Shown: in pieces, positions 15,308-22,161 of the stretch
Position numbering within the stretch: position 1 is the first letter of the stretch
How the letters are laid out: every line of letters begins with the position of its first letter
Assembly: GCA_934132775.1 (NCBI GenBank)
Contig: CAKPAA010000020.1
Location: 1-25,749, forward strand
Source of the DNA: an uncultured Clostridia bacterium
GTDB taxonomy: Bacteria > Bacillota > Clostridia > TANB77 > UBA1234
DNA length: 25,749 nt
Reading direction: 5' to 3'
Notes under the pieces: model-generated
Database searches by the model: none
Seen by the model: only the letters and a program-made list of their open reading frames with translations
What the model was told of the DNA's origin: nothing
Program-made: the position numbers and the translations under genes

Positions 15308-17033
15308 CTAAATTAGCCTGCCTTTTAATCTTATTTGTTGTAGTTTTTAATAACGGTTTCTTAGTTACAATTAGTCCCCTAATTGACTTATACTTCGGCA
15401 TAATTTTATTTATTTCTTTTATCTTTTCACTAAAAATTTTAAAAAGTTCTTTCTCATTAACAGTGTTATAAAGCTTGTTTACAGCATCTTCATCATAAAC
15501 AACTTTCACAAAAATCTTAATATTTTCCTTATCATCTGTTTGCTGTTTTCCAAAAACAAAAGACTCACTAACACCATCAATTTTATTAACTAGAGCTTCC
15601 ATCTCTTCAGGAAAAATATTCTTACCATTCTTCAACACTATTACACTCTTCTTCCTACCACAAATAAATATATACCCTTCTTCATCAATTCGTGCCAAGT
15701 CACCAGTGTAAAACCATTCACCTCTGAAAGCCGCACTCGTTGCCTCTTCATCTCCATAATATCCCAACGCAACATTAGGGCCTTTCACAACTAACTCACC
15801 AATTCCATCAGCATTCACATTATCCAGTTTAACAACATCACTAGGAACAGCCTTACCAATAGAACCAACTTTATGCTCTAAATTCGTTCCAACAGCAACA
15901 ACTGGTGAAGTCTCTGTAAGACCATAACCTTGAACCAAATTCAAACCAAGTAATCTATACTTTTCTTCAATCTTAGCATCTAATGCAGCAGCACCAGAAA
16001 TAAATAACTTAATATTTCCACCAAGCATATTATGAATTTCACTAAACACTTTCTTTCTATCTTCCATAGAAGCATCTCTTAGTTTCTCTTCATTCTCTAA
16101 TATCAAATCTAACTTACCTTGCTTCTCCAACTGCTTTCTAATCATTCCAAAAATTCTCTCATAAATTCCAGGAACACAAGCCATAATAGAAACGTGATAT
16201 TCTTTCAAATTATCCACCAAATGCCTTATGCCATCACAAAAAACAGTCGATGCGCCTTTATATAAAGAAAACAAAAATCCAACTGTACACTCAAAAACAT
16301 GATGCACAGGTAAAATAGAAAGAAACACATCATCAGAATTAACATCCAATATACTACCAATATCCATCAAATTAGAAGCTATATTCCTATGAGAAAGAGC
16401 AACAACTTTCGAACTTGAAGTAGTGCCCGAAGTAAAAAGCATAATACTCATTTTCTCATTATCTATGTTAGCATCAATAAAACTTCTGTCGCCATTCTCA
16501 ACAAGTGCTTTACCACGTTCAACAAGGCTAAGCTGAGAAAAAACATCCTTACTATTTTGAACAGCATCCATAGAAATCAAAAACTTCAACTTATTATCCG
16601 ACTTCTTACTTATCTGTTTCAAAACATTCTCATACTTTTCAGAATAAAAAATCGCCTCAACCTCAGACCTCTTAATCAAAGACTCAAGCTCATTTTCAGG
16701 CAAAGCCTTATCCAGAGGAACAACAACACCAGTGCCACAAACAACAGCCAAATATGCTAATTCCCATTCATATCTGTTCTCACCAATAACAGCAATACGC
16801 TTATCTTTAAGACCTAATTCATCTATAAGAGCAGTACCAAGATAATTCACATTATCTCTAACTTGTCTATGAGTTATCGTCACGTAACTTCTATTATCTA
16901 TATCATTTTCACTATATCCATCATCTTTGTTTCTAATCTTATATGCAATCTTATCTGAATAAATATCCTTAGTTTTATTCAACATATCTTTCAAATTTTT
17001 AATTTCAATTGTATCAAAAAGTTTCTTACTCAT
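15282..17033 (-). CDS. Long-chain acyl-CoA or acyl-ACP synthetase (AMP-forming)
   Basis: The 583-aa ANL-family enzyme activates a carboxylic acid with ATP. The P-loop is MLFTSGTTSSSKVV (198-211), the A5 motif GYGLTETSP (369-377), YTGDLARIDEEGYIFICGR (442-460) the hinge region, and the C-terminal catalytic lysine should lie in KTTTNKIKRQ. The acid chain length cannot be read from sequence. As first gene of the fatty-acid operon it probably recycles or imports free fatty acids. An acyl-ACP synthetase role would fit this setting, but the family includes FadD-like CoA ligases. The ATG follows GAAAGGATGAACTG. A promoter and palindromic operator lie 65-106 bp upstream. Confidence 0.88.
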   Translation of the reverse strand: MSKKLFDTIEIKNLKDMLNKTKDIYSDKIAYKIRNKDDGYSENDIDNRSYVTITHRQVRDNVNYLGTALIDELGLKDKRIAVIGENRYEWELAYLAVVCGTGVVVPLDKALPENELESLIKRSEVEAIFYSEKYENVLKQISKKSDNKLKFLISMDAVQNSKDVFSQLSLVERGKALVENGDRSFIDANIDNEKMSIMLFTSGTTSSSKVVALSHRNIASNLMDIGSILDVNSDDVFLSILPVHHVFECTVGFLFSLYKGASTVFCDGIRHLVDNLKEYHVSIMACVPGIYERIFGMIRKQLEKQGKLDLILENEEKLRDASMEDRKKVFSEIHNMLGGNIKLFISGAAALDAKIEEKYRLLGLNLVQGYGLTETSPVVAVGTNLEHKVGSIGKAVPSDVVKLDNVNADGIGELVVKGPNVALGYYGDEEATSAAFRGEWFYTGDLARIDEEGYIFICGRKKSVIVLKNGKNIFPEEMEALVNKIDGVSESFVFGKQQTDDKENIKIFVKVVYDEDAVNKLYNTVNEKELFKIFSEKIKEINKIMPKYKSIRGLIVTKKPLLKTTTNKIKRQANLDEINKFEN

Positions 17034-17096
17034 CAGTTCATCCTTTCCATGTCAAATTTCAACTTAGACTTATATCACATTTCAAATAATAAGTCT

Positions 17097-17139
17097 TTAT
17101 ACTGAGAGGTCAGTATAATGTAATATTGCATATTTGAAA
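17097..17139 (-). promoter_or_regulatory. Fatty-acid operon promoter overlapped by a 22-bp inverted-repeat operator
   Basis: Arms TTATACTGA (17097-17105) and TCAGTATAA (17110-17118) are perfect 9-bp inverted repeats around GAGG. On the minus strand a -10 box TATACT is formed by one arm, with TTTTCA 17 bp upstream as a plausible -35 (to about 17139). TATAAA in the other arm is an alternative -10. A bound dimer would block the polymerase. The form (9-4-9) resembles TetR-family operators; it is not the FapR or FabT consensus I know. A TetR gene lies 3.4 kb away (20550-21122), but a link is only a guess. Confidence 0.65.
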
Positions 17140-17182
17140 AAATAAAAAAAAGAACGAACTCCTAACACAAGAATTCATTCTT
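17140..17182 (-). terminator. Intrinsic terminator after the Fic gene
   Basis: On the minus strand AAGAATGAA (17174-17182) pairs with TTCGTTCTT (17150-17158) through nine pairs, one of them U-G, with a 15-nt loop, followed by TTTTTTTATTTTTT. It lies 55 nt after the Fic stop and separates it from the fatty-acid promoter. Confidence 0.75.
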
Positions 17183-17236
17183 AAAAATAATATGGACTTT
17201 GATATTAAACCTAACTCAAAACTTACCACATTTTTA

Positions 17237-18166
17237 CTAACGCAACAACTCCAAATATTTATTTAACATTTCAATTTCTAACGCAGTAACTAACTTAACA
17301 AAATCACTGTAATTACCACTTGTATGAGCCTTGTCTAACGCTTCATAATACTTTAATCTGGACTCTTTCTTAATAATCACAGGCAAATATCCACTATTCA
17401 TTAAATCCAAATTCATAAGCAACCTAGATGTTCTACCATTTCCATCTACGAAAGGATGTATTTTAACAAGTTCTCCATGCAATAAAGCAGCTTTAATTAT
17501 TGGATGATATCTATCCCATGTATTGTAATTAACAATAAGTTTTTCCATTAGTTCCGGTAGTTTCAAATAATCTGGTGGTATATGAGTTGCTCCTTTAATA
17601 GTAACATTTTCTCTCCTATATCTACCTGCATTTTCATCATCAATACCTTTTAAAACCAATTTATGAATACTTTTTATATTCCATTCAGTAATCGGATTTT
17701 TATCTTTAACCAAGTCATCCAAAAACAAAATTGCTTGCTCATGATTTATAGCTTCAAAATGCTCTTTAATTGATTTTCCACCAACTGTAATTCCTTCCAA
17801 AACTACTTGCGTTTCTCTTAAAGTTAAAGTATTACCTTCAATACCATTACTATTATAGGTCCACTCTAAATTTATAGATTCCTTTAAAGACTTCAAAGTC
17901 TTTTTAGGTATAGGTCTTTTACTATCTAATTTCCTTTTCAAACCATCTACTTCATCAAAATAATTATCATCTAAATTAACAATAAAATTATCCTCATCGG
18001 GCTTAATAACTCTCTTATCAACGGGTTTATCAGCATCAATTGGAATATTCCAACTATTTCCCACTTTAACAGCACCCTCAATTCTATCATCTTGCAATAA
18101 TTGTCTTATTCTTCTCTCGCTGATATTCCATTTCTTTTCAGCCTCCTTAGTAGTCATATATTCCAT
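17237..18166 (-). CDS. Fic-domain protein with N-terminal HTH and intramolecular inhibitory motif
   Basis: A 309-aa Fic enzyme, expected to transfer AMP from ATP to a hydroxyl of a target protein. Domains in order: a short helix-turn-helix of the excisionase/MerR-like type (1-45, TTKEAEKKWNISERRIRQLL), a linker, the inhibitory helix with the (S/T)xxxE(G/N) motif SNGIEG (106-111), and the Fic core with the complete catalytic motif HPFVDGNGRTSR (237-248). The inhibitory motif in front of the core marks a class II, self-inhibited Fic. I start at the ATG at 18166 rather than the GTG at 18170-18172, because GGTGGTG is then correctly spaced and a small ORF ends 2 nt upstream. A consensus promoter with paired operators lies 150 bp upstream, and its HTH could bind there. 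The target is unknown. Confidence 0.9.
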   Translation of the reverse strand: MEYMTTKEAEKKWNISERRIRQLLQDDRIEGAVKVGNSWNIPIDADKPVDKRVIKPDEDNFIVNLDDNYFDEVDGLKRKLDSKRPIPKKTLKSLKESINLEWTYNSNGIEGNTLTLRETQVVLEGITVGGKSIKEHFEAINHEQAILFLDDLVKDKNPITEWNIKSIHKLVLKGIDDENAGRYRRENVTIKGATHIPPDYLKLPELMEKLIVNYNTWDRYHPIIKAALLHGELVKIHPFVDGNGRTSRLLMNLDLMNSGYLPVIIKKESRLKYYEALDKAHTSGNYSDFVKLVTALEIEMLNKYLELLR

Positions 18167-18168
18167 AA

Positions 18169-18299
18169 TCACACCACCAATCCGAATTCTTTTACCAAAT
18201 TGTTAAACATTTCTCTGCCATACTTTTCTAAAAATTTTAATATTACAATTTTCTTATACAGCTCTAACTTTTCGTTTTTCTCAATTCAGTAAAAGTCAT
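18169..18299 (-). CDS. Small ORF coupled to the Fic gene, apparently frameshifted
   Basis: From the ATG at 18299 the minus strand encodes MTFTELRK and soon stops. One frame over, the sequence is open from the same A-run to a TGA at 18169-18171, two bases before the Fic ATG (EKLELYKKIVILKFLEKYG, then REMFNNLVKEFGLVV). Adding one A to the T5 run (+ strand 18275-18279) joins them into a 43-aa basic helical protein. Guanine is frequent at first codon positions in the second part, which supports coding. The leader is only about 12 nt after the predicted start site, with a weak AAGTGAG. The protein is not recognised. Its position suggests an antitoxin-like or regulatory partner of Fic, but that is inference. 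Confidence 0.45.
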
Positions 18300-18316
18300 A
18301 AACTCACTTCTGATTA

Positions 18317-18382
18317 GATTATACCAAATTCGGTAGTATTTGTCAACATTTTTATTCCGAGCTTGGTATAATTGGTATAATA
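18317..18382. promoter_or_regulatory. Paired operator-like repeats over the Fic promoter
   Basis: A near-palindrome TACCAAATTCGGTA (18322-18335) fills the spacer and touches the -10. A related one, TTCCGAGCTTGGTA (18355-18368), lies upstream of the -35 and matches the first in 11 of 14 positions when that is read on the other strand. Their centres are 33 bp apart, about three DNA turns. The half-site TTGGTATAAT occurs three times, the third at 18372-18381. This layout suits a repressor binding cooperatively, perhaps the HTH-Fic protein itself. Confidence 0.6.
18318..18346 (-). promoter_or_regulatory. Consensus sigma-70 promoter of the Fic locus
   Basis: On the minus strand TTGACA (18341-18346) and TATAAT (18318-18323) are both perfect and separated by exactly 17 bp. 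Transcription should begin near 18311 and read the small ORF and Fic. It is the best promoter in the window, and it is covered by operator-like repeats. Confidence 0.88.
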
Positions 18383-18391
18383 TAACTTTTA

Positions 18392-19921
18392 TTATTTAAT
18401 ATTCCAAGCTGTTGATGCAGAAGAACCATCAGTTGAACTGTTATTCACATTTAATCGTCTAGCAGATAGTATTATTATTGGATGAAAACCAAAGGTTGGC
18501 ACATCAAAAGCTCCAGTTGAGTGATAAGAACTAATAGAACATATATTTGTTGTATTTGCTGCAAAAATCCCATAATAAACACGTTCACTTCCCGGCGAAG
18601 GCTGAACATACATTGTTGCCAACCAGCTTCCATTTTTATCATTTCCGCCAATTATATTTCCTACAATTGCATTAAATTCGCTTGGATCATATTTATAATA
18701 TGTCCTTTTAATTAATATTGGCTCATTTTTTGACGTCAATTCTATATAATCTGCCTCACTTGTTGATTGATGTGTTACACCGTTTTTGTCATCCCAGTTA
18801 TAAAATCTTGGATATTCTGTTGATGGTGAACAATATGACGTGTGCCTCATAGCTATGTATCTGTGCTCTCCAATAATAACATCTTTTAAATTGTCATTTG
18901 TTGTGTTAGCAGAATACAAAGCATATCTTAAAAGTTCATTTTCTTTTGGTGGGATATATCCACAAGCTTTATTCAAATCCTCTACTGTCATGCTTCTTGC
19001 TATTGTCCCTATTTTTTCATTCGAATACAACTTTTCACATAGCTTATTTAATTCATCCACTCCATAAAAATAAGCCCTTGCACCTTTCAAAGTCAACTTA
19101 TTCACATATCCATCTGTCGTTAGCGTTACTTTTCCTGTTTCACTATCAATACTCAAAATTCTCCATTTTGCCGTTGTATCGGTTGACAAGACTTCTTTCG
19201 TATAACCGGTTTTGCTTGGATCAGTTTCAATATTCTGTACTGCTGTTGGTACATAATTAACATAGTCACCAACTTTTATTTTACTTGTTATCTCTTCAAA
19301 CTCTTTCTTAGACAAACCATCATCTAAAAGTTCTCTATTTTCAAGTTTACTATTTCCATCTATTTGTAACTTAAACGTTGTGCTAGCAACTGTTATATCA
19401 ATATCTCCTGAACTAGAAACAAGCGAACTATCTACAAACTCTTTATCTCTTATGTTATATGCATTCTCGCTTGGAAATGGTGGCCAGATAAATACCTTGC
19501 CATTCTTAGTTACAGCATACTTAACCTCAACATTAGTTTCATTTGGAGTATTTACTCTCATAACTGGTAACTTAATACCAATATTTGCTGTTTTCTCAAT
19601 TATTGTATAATCAGGAGTTCTACTTTCAACAACAAAATCTTCATCTGTTTTGCCACCCTTAGCCACATAATTAAATGCTTGACCATCGGTAATTTGAGAA
19701 CCTTTCGCAAGCATTGTGCCTTTAACCTCTATCATCTTTTCATTTATAGCTTGTTCAACTTCACTAATATTAGAAACAAACTTAGAATAATTCGCCTTTC
19801 CGATAGTACTTGTAGAACTATTAAATGCAATAGCTGCTAAAATAACTATAACTATAATTGTAATAACCAACGCAATAAGCGAAATGCCTCGCTCACCATT
19901 TCTCACTTCAAAACTTTTCAT
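18392..19921 (-). CDS. Large surface protein with prepilin-like N-terminus
   Basis: The 509-aa protein begins MKSFEVRNGERG followed by the hydrophobic helix ISLIALVITIIVIVILAAIAF (13-33). This matches the type IV prepilin cleavage and methylation signal except that the usual Glu at position +5 is Ala. A helical segment rich in polar residues follows (40-70), then a long extracellular part including KVGDYVNYVPT (about 216-226), KWRILSIDSETGKVTLTTDG and EKIGTIARSMTVEDLNKACG. That region resembles the C-terminal ectodomains of large surface proteins in uncultured Clostridia. It is far longer than ordinary pilins (150-200 aa) and no assembly genes are nearby. It may be a minor pseudopilin, or a membrane-anchored protein that only borrows the signal. 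The ATG follows GAGAGG at a wide 11-nt spacing. A long leader lies upstream. Confidence 0.7.
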   Translation of the reverse strand: MKSFEVRNGERGISLIALVITIIVIVILAAIAFNSSTSTIGKANYSKFVSNISEVEQAINEKMIEVKGTMLAKGSQITDGQAFNYVAKGGKTDEDFVVESRTPDYTIIEKTANIGIKLPVMRVNTPNETNVEVKYAVTKNGKVFIWPPFPSENAYNIRDKEFVDSSLVSSSGDIDITVASTTFKLQIDGNSKLENRELLDDGLSKKEFEEITSKIKVGDYVNYVPTAVQNIETDPSKTGYTKEVLSTDTTAKWRILSIDSETGKVTLTTDGYVNKLTLKGARAYFYGVDELNKLCEKLYSNEKIGTIARSMTVEDLNKACGYIPPKENELLRYALYSANTTNDNLKDVIIGEHRYIAMRHTSYCSPSTEYPRFYNWDDKNGVTHQSTSEADYIELTSKNEPILIKRTYYKYDPSEFNAIVGNIIGGNDKNGSWLATMYVQPSPGSERVYYGIFAANTTNICSISSYHSTGAFDVPTFGFHPIIILSARRLNVNNSSTDGSSASTAWNIK

Positions 19922-20260
19922 ACGTAAATCAACCTCTCTTCATTTTAATTTTTATACACTTAGCACTAACTTAAACAAAACTTACTTAAACCTAGTCACT
20001 ATGTCCAAAGGAGTAAGAGTACATAGAATAAATTTTTTCGGCTCGGTATGGGTAGGTAGGAGAAAAAATTTTTCTATTACTTTTACGACGCTACTATGCC
20101 CAACTAAACTTAAACTGCTACTTTTTACAGTTAAACCACATACTAAACCCACGAAAATATAAATATAGTTTGAGTCGCCAAAAAGACTAACCAAAACCCA
20201 GCCACCTAATTCAAGTCTTATATCAGACTCAAATTAAGCAGCAAAGTTTCAGTTAGTCTC
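19922..20260 (-). other. Structured, gene-free leader upstream of the surface protein
   Basis: No gene is convincing here. On the minus strand AGTTAG-GAGA-CTAACT (20251-20266) is a 6-bp stem with a GNRA-type loop. Arms at 20225-20236 and 20207-20218 give a 12-pair stem with two wobbles. TTTGAGTC inside that stem can instead pair with GACTCAAA near 20167-20174, so two folds exclude each other. A further stem is CTATGT/ACATAG (20021-20026 with 19999-20004). A 70-codon frame from a TTG at 20194 (to 19982) has AGGTGG in front but no recognisable product, and the plus strand is open here too. It could be a regulatory leader, a small RNA or a decayed gene. Confidence 0.4.
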
Positions 20261-20451
20261 CTAACTATCTTCACTATAATTTATAAAATCCAAAACAAAG
20301 CAACAAACACTTGCAACTATTCCAACGCAAACATCATTCACACAAAACGCACTTTCATAAGAAAATGCTACCGTATTTCTTTTATTTAAAAATTGGCTTG
20401 TGTGTGTGTGTGTGTGTGTACAGCCTCAACGGTTTCAAGTGCTTTGTTCAT
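20261..20451 (-). CDS. Short gene with an in-frame (AC)10 tract, currently out of frame (candidate phase-variable)
   Basis: From the ATG at 20451 the product is MNKALETVEAV, then alternating His-Thr from the AC repeat; with 10 units the frame stops after 21 codons (TAA at 20386-20388). With 9 or 12 units it would continue in an open frame to a TAG at 20261-20263. The 9-unit form has 62 aa and ends with a cysteine-rich hydrophobic segment (FCVNDVCVGIVASVCCFVL) and INYSEDS. First codon positions are rich in G on both sides of the repeat, as in real genes. It has its own promoter (20489-20516) and an AGGAG 10 nt before the ATG. The product is not recognised; the hydrophobic end suggests a small membrane or secreted peptide. 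It lies upstream of the surface-protein gene, and read-through could link them. Confidence 0.5.
20399..20419. repeat. TG/CA dinucleotide microsatellite, 10 units
   Basis: Twenty-one bases of pure alternating TG on the plus strand (AC on the coding strand). Such tracts are rare in bacterial genomes and change length by slipped-strand mispairing. It sits inside the small ORF at 20261-20451 and decides its frame. Confidence 0.95.
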
Positions 20452-20488
20452 TTTACATTTTCTCCTCTTCCTTAGTTTTTATGTATTT

Positions 20489-20516
20489 ATTTTACCATAC
20501 CGCCTAAAAATTTCAA
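20489..20516 (-). promoter_or_regulatory. Promoter of the AC-repeat gene
   Basis: On the minus strand TTGAAA (20511-20516), a 16-bp spacer and TAAAAT (20489-20494) with TGG directly in front (extended -10). Predicted start near 20482, then AGGAAGAGGAG and the ATG at 20451. It begins about 35 bp after the TetR stop. Confidence 0.65.
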
Positions 20517-20549
20517 CTATCAATTTACTTCAAAACTCATTCTTAACTA

Positions 20550-21122
20550 TCAATACTTCTTGCTAATAGACTTCGTTACCATATCTGCAAATCCTTGATA
20601 CACCCTGTCCATATCAACTTCTCGGTTTAACTTCAAGCGATATATAAGACTTGAACAAGTAACGCCAAAAATGCCTGATGCAATCGCCTCAACATCTCCA
20701 TCATAAAATTCCCCGTTGTCTATTCCCTCTTGCACAATTTTTTTTACAATTTCAATATATTCAAACACGGCTTGCTTGCATTTTTTATTTTTATCGTCTT
20801 CTCCCCATATCTGTGACAAAACTACATTTAAAAAATCTTCATATTTAACAATAACTTTTATTTCAATTAAAATAACGGCTTTTATTTTTTCTAATGCTGT
20901 TTCACAGTCTTTTGTTTTTATTTCAATACTTTTTCTCAAAAGTTCCATTCCATCGTTAAGAAGCATATCAAATATATCTTCTTTTTTAGGAAAGTGGTAA
21001 TACAGTGAGCCTTTTGCTACACCTGCAATTGCCGTTATATCTTCTACACTTGCGTTATCGTATCCTCTTTCTGAAAATAATTTTATTGCTGTATTAAAAA
21101 TTCTTCTCTTGGTTTTGTTCAT
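20550..21122 (-). CDS. TetR/AcrR-family transcriptional regulator
   Basis: A 190-aa dimeric repressor type. Residues 1-50 form the TetR N-terminal DNA-binding domain with the helix-turn-helix SVEDITAIAGVAKGSLYYHF, followed by KKEDIFDMLL. The remaining helices form a ligand-binding domain whose ligand cannot be predicted. The part FLNVVLSQIWGEDDKNKK to IVQEGIDNGEF has the look of the group controlling lipid or exporter genes. The ATG follows AAAGGAAACAAATGT. It lies between the DUF362 gene and the AC-repeat gene. Palindromes at 21161-21210 in its promoter suggest autoregulation. Possible targets are DUF362, the MATE exporter or the fatty-acid operon. Confidence 0.88.
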   Translation of the reverse strand: MNKTKRRIFNTAIKLFSERGYDNASVEDITAIAGVAKGSLYYHFPKKEDIFDMLLNDGMELLRKSIEIKTKDCETALEKIKAVILIEIKVIVKYEDFLNVVLSQIWGEDDKNKKCKQAVFEYIEIVKKIVQEGIDNGEFYDGDVEAIASGIFGVTCSSLIYRLKLNREVDMDRVYQGFADMVTKSISKKY

Positions 21123-21160
21123 ACATTTGTTTCCTTTCGTATCACTTATATCAAGTAAAA

Positions 21161-21210
21161 TAGCATTATAAGAATAAAATTTTATTGTACCTTTTATCTT
21201 AATAATGCTA
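21161..21210. promoter_or_regulatory. Nested inverted repeats at the TetR promoter
   Basis: TAGCATTAT (21161-21169) and ATAATGCTA (21202-21210) are perfect 9-bp arms flanking the 14-bp palindrome AATAAAATTTTATT (21173-21186). On the minus strand TATAAT of the inner arm is a good -10 box for the TetR gene; the -35 is poor. The whole could also fold as a hairpin ending the DUF362 transcript (ATTTTA follows). Twelve bases of the central palindrome recur ahead of DUF362 at 22214-22225. Confidence 0.45.
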
Positions 21211-21256
21211 CTTTAATAAATTTCTATATCTTGGTACTATAAAGTTAGGAGCTTGA

Positions 21257-22144
21257 TTATTCTACATTTATCAATTCGTATTCTCTTGTTCCAAATCCAA
21301 GTTTGCTTGCTGTTTCAATTGTGTGTACACCATTTTGTCTTTCAACTCTTTCAATAAAGTGGTCTTTACCTGGATCATTTGAATTATATACTAAATCTAT
21401 GCAAGCTTGGTCTATTGCTATTGGATCTAAACTTGCTAGTATTCCAATATCTTTCATACAAGGATCTTCTGCAACAGCACAGCAGTCACAGTCAACAGAC
21501 ATATTACACATTACATTTATATAAGCAATTCTTCCTTTAAACATATTGTGAACTGATGAAGCTGCATCTGCCATTGACTCTAAGAATTTATTTTGTTCTG
21601 CTATGTTGTCCCATAATTTTTCTTGTTCTTTTATAACACCTGCTGAATGTATCCAAGACTTTCCTGCTGATGAAGCACAACCAATTGAAAGTTGTTTTAA
21701 GGCTCCACCATATCCACCCATTGGATGACCTTTAAAGTGTGATAAAACAAGCATTGAATCATATTTTTCAATATCTTTTCCTAAATAATTTTTCTTAATT
21801 ACTTTTCCGTTTGGAATATCTATTTCAATGTCTTCTGCTGCATCCATAATGTCTACATCGAAATATTTGCTCCAACCGTGCTCTTTCATAAGCTCAACGT
21901 GCTTCTCTGTTGTATTTCTAGCTCCGCCATATGCCGTGTTACACTCAACAACTGTTCCATTTACTCTATCTATTATTGGTTTAACGAACTCCGGTCTTAA
22001 ATAATTTTGATTTCCTCTTTCACCTGAATGCAACTTTACAGCTACTTTTCCTGGCAATTCAACACCTAGTTTCTCATACATTCTAACTATGTTTTCAGGT
22101 GTTATTTCTTTTATAAAATATACTTTTGCTTTTTCCACTTTCAT
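21257..22144 (-). CDS. DUF362 domain protein
   Basis: A 295-aa protein of the DUF362 family. Recognisable parts are VAVKLHSGERGNQNYLRPEFV near the N-terminus, ECNTAYGGARNTTEKHVELMKEHGW, VLSHFKGHPMGGYGGALKQLSIGC in the middle, and CNMSVDCDCCAVAEDPCMKDIGILASLDPIAIDQAC near the C-terminus, with a cluster of cysteines that might hold a metal or iron-sulfur centre. It has no fused ferredoxin domain, which some relatives carry. The biochemical role of the family is not established. I start at the ATG at 22144, with GAAGGGA just upstream; a TTG four codons earlier overlaps that site. Downstream is a TetR gene and upstream a MATE-type exporter gene. Confidence 0.85.
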   Translation of the reverse strand: MKVEKAKVYFIKEITPENIVRMYEKLGVELPGKVAVKLHSGERGNQNYLRPEFVKPIIDRVNGTVVECNTAYGGARNTTEKHVELMKEHGWSKYFDVDIMDAAEDIEIDIPNGKVIKKNYLGKDIEKYDSMLVLSHFKGHPMGGYGGALKQLSIGCASSAGKSWIHSAGVIKEQEKLWDNIAEQNKFLESMADAASSVHNMFKGRIAYINVMCNMSVDCDCCAVAEDPCMKDIGILASLDPIAIDQACIDLVYNSNDPGKDHFIERVERQNGVHTIETASKLGFGTREYELINVE

Positions 22145-22161
22145 CGTTCCCTTCAATTATT

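Noticed and set aside
18275..18281. Programmed -1 frameshift at the A5 run before Fic
   Set aside because: In the reading frame the codons are AGA AAA ACG, not an X XXY YYZ slippery heptamer, so re-pairing after a shift would be poor.
19884..20162. 92-codon plus-strand ORF overlapping the surface-protein start
   Set aside because: It begins antisense inside a gene, has no ribosome site and reflects low stop density in the leader.
19982..20194. 70-codon ORF on the minus strand with TTG start and AGGTGG upstream
   Set aside because: It has codons unusual for this genome in its second half and no recognisable family, and the opposite strand is equally open; treated as part of the structured leader.
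19922..20266. c-di-GMP riboswitch ahead of the pilin-like gene
   Set aside because: Expected from biology, but the conserved GEMM core elements are not present on the minus strand.
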